A stretch of 64,000 nucleotides of DNA, from NCBI GenBank assembly GCA_022432975.1, contig CM039505.1, positions 45,118,544 through 45,182,543 on the forward strand, read 5' to 3'. A model generated the notes under the pieces. The model saw nothing but the letters and a program-made list of their open reading frames with translations, ran no database searches and was not told where the DNA came from. The first letter of the stretch is position 1, and each line of letters starts with the position of its first letter. Both the position numbers and the translations under genes were made by a program. Positions 56,141-64,000 of the stretch are shown piece after piece. The DNA comes from Begonia masoniana. Its lineage: Eukaryota > Streptophyta > Magnoliopsida > Cucurbitales > Begoniaceae.

Positions 56141-58637
56141 TGTAATATCCCGGCTTTTCGGGATATTAATATTTTAATATAAATGACATTTTCGTAAATA
56201 TGTCAAATCAAACCCGTTTCACGAAAAGAAAACGCCATTATGACCCTAATTATTAATATGGATTTTAAGGAAATTATGAGAATTTTCAGAGTAACAACGC
56301 TATATTTCGAGTAATTACGTTTCTCGTAATATAAAGGATGTTTTAGTAAAAATAGTAAACGAAGTTCGTTTTGCGAACGGGTAGTTTTATTGAATCCCAA
56401 ATATTAAGTTGGATTTATTGACGAAATAAGAAATTCGAATGGTTAAAAACGAGAGAGAAAAACGGTATATTAATGTTTTAATTGGAATTAATGTATTATT
56501 ATTAGGTTATTATTATTATTATTATTATTATTAATAATTAAATAAAATATAACGAACGACAGATTCATTCTGTCGTTCGCTATCGTTCGAACCCGAACGA
56601 CGACGAGCTCGAGCCCGACGCCGAGCGAGAGAAGGGAGAACGGCGAGCCTCCGACCGCCGATTCTTCGACGATTCCGGCCAGACGACGGCGGAGAAGCGC
56701 GGGCAAGCGTTTCCGGCCATCCTCGCGCACAAACCGAACGGTATGGCTCGGTTCTCCCTGTTTTCGGTTCTGTTGAAGGCCGGGATTGCCGAGCTCGATT
56801 GAGCTCCGATCTCCGGCCATTTTTGGCTGGCCTCGGCGTCATATGATCGGGCTTAGGCCGGCGAAGGTTGCTTGGCCGCGGAATGCCCGAATTGGGCGAG
56901 AAACAGGGAATGCCCGATTTTGGGCATTTCGGTTTTGGTGAGTGTAGCTTCGATTTTGGTTAGATTATTCTAATTGAGGGTATGTGTGATTGATTCGTGA
57001 AGAATTGGATGGAATTCGATGAAAAACGAAAAAAGGGAAATTTTCGGGTTAGGGGCAGTTTCGGGTTTTCTGGCATTTGACCTATTTACGGTCGATTGTT
57101 TTAAAATTTCTTTTGGCAGGTTAAAATAGGTTATTAGAGGAGCGCGTGGCCGCTGGAATCGTTCGATTCCGATAACCGACGCGAAAGTTATGTGCGTTCG
57201 AAGTTTCGGGTCGGTTTTTACCGAACCCAAATTAGTGGCCGTTTAGTTAGATTTTAGTTGGATTAAAGATTTAGGAAATTGCTTTAGTTAAGGTTTTGTT
57301 AATTTGGACGTTTAGAAGCTTAAATTAGTTTTGACGTCAATGTTGTGTTTTGCCTCAGACAAACAACGCTCGTAGACGGAGCTCGGCGTGCTACGGACGA
57401 CAGGTAAGTCTCCGCGACTTGTTTGGCCGATTGGCCTACACCATATGATCTTATGTTGTTCGAGGAATTGGAGAATTGTTTGTTTAAATGCTTTGGTTGG
57501 GTAGTTAGGATTAGTTCTTTTGTAAGGTTATGCTTGAGTGTCTTGATGGTACGTATGATAGTTTGTATGTTTATGTTTTAAGTCTGTTTATAGCATTGTA
57601 TCTGTTCATGCATCATGTTTCTGAAAAGCACGAAAAAGGAAATTTCCATGCATGTTTTATGAAAAGGAAAAAGGTTAATGAAAATGTAAGAATGAATGAA
57701 ATCTGTTTCGGCGGTGGTGGTGGTTCAGACATGGCTGCTTGGGGAGCATGTTTTCCCCCCGGTTAGATACGAGGGGCTATCCAATCGCGGGATGTGCCGT
57801 TCCTATCTAGCGAGAGTGAGGCCACGGTAAAGTAAAGTATAAGTATAAGTATAAGTAATGAAACGAAATGAAATGAATAGCGAAAAGGTAGGAAGCATGT
57901 TTTTTTTACAAACGGCACGCATAGCATGCATTGCATCCACGTAGACTTACTGAGCCTTAAGCTCACGACTTATGTTTATGGTGTAGGTGACCTCTACACA
58001 GGTGAGGATGAGATCCCTCCACCCGAGGCATGATCGGTTGATGGATGATGGCCGTGGGAGTGCGCTGAGTGGTCGAGGCGCGTTTTGACCCGTGGGGATG
58101 TAGGTATATGATTTGGGGACTTGATATGAAATGTATAGTTTGTCATATTAGGATGTTTGGGTTATTCTGGATAGAAATATGTAAGTGATAGGTGTAGGCT
58201 GTGGTAAATATTGTTGAATTGCTATGGATAACGAAACTGTTTTGAATTTACAACTTTCTGGAACTGCTTGGGACTTTCTTTTTAAACAGGAGGAATGTTT
58301 GGTTTTTAAATGGATCCATGCAGTTCGGTTTCTTGGAAAATGTGTTTTGTTTACTTATGTCTCGAGTCGTTCTGAGTGAGATTATGGAGGATGTATGAGC
58401 GTCAAGAGATTTGGTGTTGAACTGTATAATTGAGATGTAGATAAGAAATGATATTGTCAGGATGTGATGAATTGATGAGTTGAGGAATGATAGAAGGTTG
58501 AGTGGTTTTATGTAAACTGTTTTTATATGATAAATGAATTTTCTTTAAAGGTTTTCGAGAATGTTTTTAATTGGTTTAGAGGCTTAAAAAGGAAAATTTT
58601 ATACGGGAAAAATAGGTACAGTTTTAGGGGTGTTACA
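56141..58637 (+). repeat. E7 5' LTR, with TATA box and splice-like sites
   Basis: 2497 bp. TATAAAGG at 56330-56337. Donor TTTTG/GTGAGTG (GT 56938), acceptor GCCTCAG (57357-57358), 45-nt middle segment 57359-57403, donor CAG/GTAAGT (57404) and acceptor GGTGTAG (57985-57986). The frame DLYTGEDEIPPPEA follows and stops at 58031-58033. A GC-rich stretch (56560-56880) gives long spurious frames. A short (ATT)n run lies at 56500-56535. Confidence 0.92.
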
Positions 58638-58641
58638 GTTA

Positions 58642-58653
58642 TGGTATCAGAGC
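58642..58653 (+). promoter_or_regulatory. E7 primer-binding site
   Basis: TGGTATCAGAGC four bases after the LTR end. Confidence 0.92.
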
Positions 58654-58724
58654 CCCCGGGTTTTAAAATCGGTTCTGTAGACTGCTCGACTGCACAGCCA
58701 CTATGCGGACATCCTTCCTCAACT

Positions 58725-58789
58725 GTAAGTATGTTTACTGTTTTGTTTGATTTCATATTTCTTAGGATTATTTGTCTTAATTTTTATAG
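58725..58789 (+). promoter_or_regulatory. Possible 65-nt leader intron before E7 gag
   Basis: AACT/GTAAGTATG at 58725 and TTTTTATAG ending at 58789, then eleven bases to the gag ATG. E1 has the same pair at nearly the same spacing on the minus strand (about 14015 and 13952), and E6 keeps the donor. The exon side of the donor (CT) is weak and the length is at the lower limit for plant introns. Confidence 0.4.
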
Positions 58790-58799
58790 GATTTAGAAA

Positions 58800-59930
58800 A
58801 TGGTTCGAGGACGGGATGCGAGGGACGACGCCCTGGATAGACTTACAGATTTATTGGACCGTCGGTCTCAGCACATGGACCGGCAAGCACAACAAATTGC
58901 GGACTTAGTGAATAGAGAGAATCAGAGGACTCAGAATCTGGTAGTTCCTAATAATCAGGGCATGCAAAGGTTCCAAAGTCTACGGCCTCCGGTATTCGAC
59001 GGCCAATCATCGGATCCGACACGTGCCGAGGAATGGATCCGGGTGATGGAGGATATGCTTGAGTATGCTGAGGTGGGGAACGGCAGTAAGGTAGCTTATG
59101 TTACCTTCCACTTGGCGATGGATGCCCGTTTCTGGTGGGATTCGATTAAAGCTACTACGGATGTGACGATTATGACGTGGGACAGGTTTAAGACCATATT
59201 CCTTGACAAGTACTTCAGCCGCACTGTGAGGGTGGCAAAGAGGAATGAGTTCACACAACTAAAGCAGACAGGTTCGGTTGCTGAGTACATACGGAAGTTC
59301 GAGGCCTTATCGCGATTTGCTCCGCGCCTTGTCAGCGACAATGAGGAGAAGGTGCACCAGTTTATGGAGGGACTTAATCCGGAGATTCGGATGCACGTTA
59401 TTGTATCAGGGATTATAGATGTGCCTTATTCGGACGTCGCAGCTAGAGCTCTGGACATCGAGGCTGCCAGAGCTACTTGTGTTAGACCAAGGGAGCCAGC
59501 TAAGGGCTTCTTCCGTGAGATCCAACCTCAGTCATGGGACCAGGACTGGCAACCAAGTGAGCAACAACAGCCACAACGACAGAGGAGCGATAAGAGACCC
59601 TATGATGGTAGGAACGACCGAGGAAAAGGAAAGCAAGTCCAAGGGACTACTCAAAAGCCTTTATGTCCGCAGTGCCAGAAGCAACACTACGGTGATTGTC
59701 TGACGCGTACCAATAGGTGTTATCGGTGTGGGGAAGCTGGCCACTATATCATGAATTGTCCGTTGTTGAATCGAAATCAACCAGGCAGAGATCAACAGGC
59801 AAGGGAACAAAGAAAAGTGGTGCCGAGAGTCTTCGCATTCATCGAGTCTGGCGACGCCAGCGATGGAGCCCAGCCTTCTACAGTTACAGGTACTGTCTTA
59901 ATTGCCTGTATGATAATATGTTTATGTTAA
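58800..59930 (+). CDS. E7 gag (capsid-nucleocapsid) protein, intact
   Basis: 376 codons with no internal stop. Gag assembles the virus-like particle and packages element RNA in the cytoplasm. Residues 1-60 are charged and Gln-rich (R-S-Q-H-M-D-R-Q-A-Q-Q). The capsid core (about 65-210) has F-Q-S-L-R-P-P-V-F-D-G, A-R-F-W-W-D-S-I, T-W-D-R-F-K-T-I-F and Q-T-G-S-V-A-E-Y. A basic, Gln-rich linker precedes C-P-Q-C-Q-K-Q-H-Y-G-D-C and a canonical CCHC knuckle C-Y-R-C-G-E-A-G-H-Y-I-M-N-C (about 305-325). The start is the first ATG after the primer site and matches the gag start of E1. After T-G-T-V-L-I the frame leaves family sequence, where protease should begin, and stops within about eight codons. 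The pol loss therefore lies at the gag/protease boundary. Confidence 0.93.
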   Translation: MVRGRDARDDALDRLTDLLDRRSQHMDRQAQQIADLVNRENQRTQNLVVPNNQGMQRFQSLRPPVFDGQSSDPTRAEEWIRVMEDMLEYAEVGNGSKVAYVTFHLAMDARFWWDSIKATTDVTIMTWDRFKTIFLDKYFSRTVRVAKRNEFTQLKQTGSVAEYIRKFEALSRFAPRLVSDNEEKVHQFMEGLNPEIRMHVIVSGIIDVPYSDVAARALDIEAARATCVRPREPAKGFFREIQPQSWDQDWQPSEQQQPQRQRSDKRPYDGRNDRGKGKQVQGTTQKPLCPQCQKQHYGDCLTRTNRCYRCGEAGHYIMNCPLLNRNQPGRDQQAREQRKVVPRVFAFIESGDASDGAQPSTVTGTVLIACMIICLC

Positions 59931-61726
59931 ATAGATAACAATAATAATGGTGATAATGTTAGGCTTGAAAGTAGAAAAGTAAGAAAATAGTAGGTGGGTA
60001 AGAATGATTCTTAGGCGAACCTCGACGAGAGGATAGTAGACTACATATAGGAAAATATACATATAGAACAATATACACCTTATAGATATAGGGTTATGCA
60101 TTAATAAGATTAGCTTGAATTAACCGTAAGAGATTACGCATCTAAGAACTTAGTTAACATTAGAGGAATGTGCCCTAGGAGATATGGTTTTCAAATAGAT
60201 AGAAATAGAGTTTATTTGGCAATCCCTTGGAGTATTAGAATACGACAATTTAAGAGAAACGAAAGTTTAGATATAAATCTATTTAGGGATACCTTAGATT
60301 GTTGTAATACTTGGAGTGTGTTTAAATAGACGAAGTACTGTAGAATTTGTATATTGGGGATTTGTGTGAAGTTAAGGGTGTTTAGATTCAGATAGAATTC
60401 AAGAGTTAAACTTAGAATAAATGTCGAGTAGAATAGTTGAGACCTGACTAGTAGGAGTGAACGATATTAGACTAGTCGGTGAACTCAAAATAACCTTGAG
60501 GAAATTAGAGACAGGTGAAGTAGATCGTTGGATTAAATGAGAGGTTAGGTTAGAAGCTTAGATTGGCGTTTAAAAGGTCTGCAAAATTATGAGATCTGCA
60601 AAATATAGAATAAAGAGGGTGTGGATTTTCACGGAAATTATCTGAGTAAGCTTAGAAGTGAGGCGGAGTTAGTAAATTTCTAGAGATCGACTCGTGTTTG
60701 GCAAGTCAAGACCAAGAAATGCAGGAGTGGCTTAGGTTAGAATGATTAGTTTAGAGCGCATCAATGAGGAGATTTAGAGACTTGACCATGTTCAGAGCCG
60801 ATAGAGATTTAAGATAGACAAAGGAGTGTAACGTAAGCAGTGTGAGAATTTTAATTATGAATATAGTGGTAGAATTTAAGGACAAAACTTAGAATGGAAG
60901 CAATGTTTATAAGGAAATTCTAGTGATATAGTTCGAGGAGTATAACAGTGTAAACCTAGTGGTGAAATCCGCCCAGGAATAACTGGCGGGATTGGTAAGT
61001 TGCCCAAGAAAGTATGTGACTTAGGAGATTTAGTAAAACTTAATGCGTGAGTGAGGATATGTACAATCCAATTGAGAGTAGAGATTACGAATTTAAGGCT
61101 AATGTTGGAAGGAATAGTCGAAGTTTTGGTTTAGAATCATAGAGATTAATCTTAGGGATGACGGGATCAGAGTTAATAAGAGAAAGTGCGAATTTTGTTA
61201 GAGATAGGATCCTAAGTAAGTACCGATTGTAACTCCTAGTTTGACTCACAAAGACCAAGTAGTATTATAGTCGTATAGTTACAGGGTGTAACAATGAGGA
61301 CTTAATTAGGAACTAGCACCGAAATAGTCTCCAAAAGTCAATGGGTTACCCAAGAAGTTAGGTGACCAGGGAATCTTTTGGGTGATACAGTTACGAGGAA
61401 TCATTACCCGAGCGAATATAGAAATTTGGATCGACATAAGTTCGACTACAGATGAAGCCGACGAAGTTATGAAGGAGTTTGGGAAAATTGATTGGAGATT
61501 TAAGAACTTAGCTAAACTCAGTACTTTAGTAAGGAAGTGTACGATCAGATCGAAGGTGGAGAATACAAGTTTAAGGCTGATATTGGTGAGTACAGTGGGC
61601 AGTTTTGGTTGAGAACCATGAGGAATGACCGTAAGTACGGACGATGATCGAAACGTGGGGCCGCGTCACATGAAACGTTAACGCCAAGGGCTATGTGTTA
61701 GGACAAATTTTGAGGACAAATTTTAA
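59931..61726 (+). other. E7 interior after gag: non-coding, no pol
   Basis: About 1.8 kb of A/G-rich sequence with stops in all frames and no protease, RT, RNase H or integrase motif. Two segments (about 60985-61180 and 61500-61640) resemble each other imperfectly; both contain a TTTAAGGCT(A/G)AT(A/G)TTGG core and a later GTTTTGGTT, so there is a diverged internal duplication. The 76-codon frame at 61382-61612 lies across the second copy and is probably chance. Confidence 0.75.
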
Positions 61727-61741
61727 ATAAGGTGGATGGAA
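61727..61741 (+). promoter_or_regulatory. E7 polypurine tract
   Basis: ATAAGGTGGATGGAA immediately before the 3' LTR. The same AAGGTGGATGGA is found, on the minus strand, next to the E1 3' LTR (9427 onwards). Confidence 0.85.
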
Positions 61742-64000
61742 TGTAATATCCCGGCTTTTCGGGATATTAATATTTAATATAAATGACATTTTCGTAAATA
61801 TGTCAAATCAAACCCGTTTCACGAAAAGAAAACGCCATTAAACCCTAATTATTATATGGATTTAAGGAAATTATGAGAATTTTCAGAGTAACAACGCTAT
61901 ATTTCGAGTAATTACGTTTCTCGTAATATAAAGGATGTTTAGTAAAAATAGTAAACGAGTTCGTTTGCGAACGGGTAGTTTTATTGAATCCCAAATATTA
62001 AGTTGGATTTATTGACGAAATAAGAAATTCGAATGGTTAAAAACGAGAGAGAAAAACGGTATATTAATGTTTTAAATTGGAATTAATGTATTATTATTAG
62101 GTTATTATTATTATTATTATTATTAATAATTAAATAAAATATAACGAACGACAGATTCATTCTGTCGTTCGCTATTGTTCGAACCCGAACGACGACGAGC
62201 TCGAGCCCGACGCCGAGCGAGAGAAGGGAGAACGGCGAGCCTCCGACCGCCGATTCTTCGACGATTCCGGCCAGACGACGGCGGAGAAGCGCGGGCAAGC
62301 GTTTCCGGCCATCCTCGCGCACAAACCGAACGGTATGGCTCGGTTCTCCCTGTTTTCGGTTCTGTTGAAGGCCGGGATTGCCGAGCTCGATTGAGCTCCG
62401 ATCTCCGGCCATTTTTGGCTGGCCTCGGCGTCATATGATCGGGCTTAGGCCGGCGAAGGTTGCTTGGCCGCGGAATGCCCGAATTGGGCGAGAAACAGGG
62501 AATGCCCGATTTTGGGCATTTCGGTTTTGGTGAGTGTAGCTTCGATTTTGGTTAGATTATTCTAATTGAGGGTATGTGTGATTGATTCGTGAAGAATTGG
62601 ATGGAATTCGATGAAAAACGAAAAAAGGGAAATTTTCGGGTTAGGGGCAGTTTCGGGTTTTCTGGCATTTGACCTATTTACGGTCGATTGTTTTAAAATT
62701 ACTTTTGGCAGGTTAAAATAGGTTATTAGAGGAGCGCGTGGCCGCTGGAATCGTTCGATTCCGATAACCGACGCAAAAGTTATGTGCGTTCGAAGTTTCG
62801 GGTCGGTTTTTACCGAACCCAAATTAGTGGCCGTTTAGTTAGATTTTAGTTGGATTAAAGATTTAGGAAATTGCTTTAGTTAAGGTTTTGTTAATTTGGA
62901 CGTTTAGAAGCTTAAATTAGTTTTGACGTCAATGTTGTGTTTTGCCTCAGACAAACAACGCTCGTAGACGGAGCTCGGCGTGCTACGGACGACAGGTAAG
63001 TCTCCGCGACTTGTTTGGCCGATTGGCCTACACCATATGATCTTATGTTGTTCGAGGAATTGGAGAATTGTTTGTTTAAATGCTTTGGTTGGGTAGTTAG
63101 GATTAGTTCTTTTGTAAGGTTATGCTTGAGTGTCTTGATGGTACGTATGATAGTTTGTATGTTTATGTTTTAAGTCTGTTTATAGCATTGTATCTGTTCA
63201 TGCATCATGTTTCTGAAAAGCACGAAAAAGGAAATTTCCATGCATGTTTTATGAAAAGGAAAAAGGTTAATGAAAATGTAAGAATGAATGAAATCTGTTT
63301 CGGCGGTGGTGGTGGTTCAGACATGGCTGCTTGGGGAGCATGTTTTCCCCCCGGTTAGATACGAGGGGCTATCCAATCGCGGGATGTGCCGTTCCTATCT
63401 AGCGAGAGTGAGGCCACGGTAAAGTAAAGTATAAGTATAAGTATAAGTAATGAAACGAAATGAAATGAATAGCGAAAAGGTAGGAAGCATGTTTTTTTTA
63501 CAAACGGCACGCATAGCATGCATTGCATCCACGTAGACTTACTGAGCCTTAAGCTCACGACTTATGTTTATGGTGTAGGTGACCTCTACACAGGTGAGGA
63601 TGAGATCCCTCCACCCGAGGCATGATCGGTTGATGGATGATGGCCGTGGGAGTGCGCTGAGTGGTCGAGGCGCGTTTTGACCCGTGGGGATGTAGGTATA
63701 TGATTTGGGGACTTGATATGAAATGTATAGTTTGTCATATTAGGATGTTTGGGTTATTCTGGATAGAAATATGTAAGTGATAGGTGTAGGCTGTGGTAAA
63801 TATTGTTGAATTGCTATGGATAACGAAACTGTTTTGAATTTACAACTTTCTGGAACTGCTTGGGACTTTCTTTTTAAACAGGAGGAATGTTTGGTTTTTA
63901 AATGGATCCATGCAGTTCGGTTTCTTGGAAAATGTGTTTTGTTTACTTATGTCTCGAGTCGTTCTGAGTGAGATTATGGAGGATGTATGAGCGTCAAGAG
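61742..64000 (+). repeat. E7 3' LTR, truncated by the window end
   Basis: It matches 56141 onwards almost base for base. Between about 61770 and 62080 there are about eight single-base indels, mostly losses in short A or T runs. The following 1.9 kb has only three or so substitutions and one unit difference in the (ATT)n run. Confidence 0.93.

Larger units (their letters stand above)
56141..64000 (+). mobile_element. E7, young gag-only (non-autonomous) element, right end off window
   Basis: 5' LTR 56141-58637, primer site, intact gag 58800-59930, about 1.8 kb with no pol, polypurine tract, and 3' LTR from 61742. Apart from a cluster of single-base indels, the two LTRs differ at only a handful of sites, so insertion is recent. 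With gag but no protease, RT or integrase, it fits the TR-GAG class of plant non-autonomous elements and would need another Tekay-type element for copying. The left target-site candidate is GTAAT (56136-56140). Confidence 0.9.

Noticed and set aside
56488..56842. Arg-rich frames in the E7 LTR, repeated at 62083-62438
   Set aside because: GC-rich LTR sequence with no start context or domain; both copies are simply the two LTRs.

Overview
The window looks like plant nuclear DNA, most likely from a repeat-rich eudicot. It is almost entirely stacked LTR retrotransposons. I see no host protein-coding gene, rRNA, tRNA, CRISPR array or bacterial feature. The plant call rests on the initiator-Met primer sites (TGGTATCAGAG), on Ty3/gypsy polyproteins with a C-terminal chromodomain-like tail and 2.1-2.6 kb LTRs (Tekay/Del-type chromoviruses), and on a small Ty1/copia remnant. 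I cannot name the species. Elements are called E0-E9 and solo LTRs S1-S3.

Left block (1-28.8 kb): 1-4.8 kb holds decayed copia and gypsy scraps. E0 (+) begins at an LTR end that forms a 533-bp palindrome (4819-5351), followed by its primer site and a broken gag. Its protease region is split by E1 (-, 7100-25610, duplication GATCT). E1's 5' LTR is itself split by E2 (-, 16178-25051), the most complete autonomous-type copy. E1's 3' LTR carries a copia fragment and a 100-N gap. E0 resumes at 25611 and breaks off at 26170, where a perfect 203-bp inverted repeat encloses a 74-unit 17-bp satellite and the LTR and primer site of another minus-strand element.

Middle block (29.0-45.0 kb): E3 (-, 29008-45030) is a Tekay-type copy carrying three solo LTRs, each with a perfect 5-bp duplication (S1 30433-32684, S2 34171-36592, S3 39242-41684). 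It also has an in-frame loss of RNase H and an extraordinary 0.47-kb A/C-only-like block inside gag.

Right block (45.0-64.0 kb): unclassified LTR-like sequence, then E9 (an LTR plus AT-rich non-coding interior). Next comes a four-deep chain: an E8 LTR fragment split by E4 (-), split by E6 (+), split by E7 (+). E7 is a young, gag-only, non-autonomous element with the only intact gag (58800-59930). Its 3' LTR runs off the window.

The most interesting signal is shared by all the long LTRs, across several diverged families and both orientations. Each has a TATA-like box near its start, then an ordered set of splice-site-like sequences bounding a 45-57 nt middle 'exon'. The last 'exon' opens with a short acidic reading frame holding a fixed Gly and ending in a stop after 14-17 codons. 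This suggests an undescribed spliced leader, and possibly a micro-ORF, inside Tekay-type LTRs.
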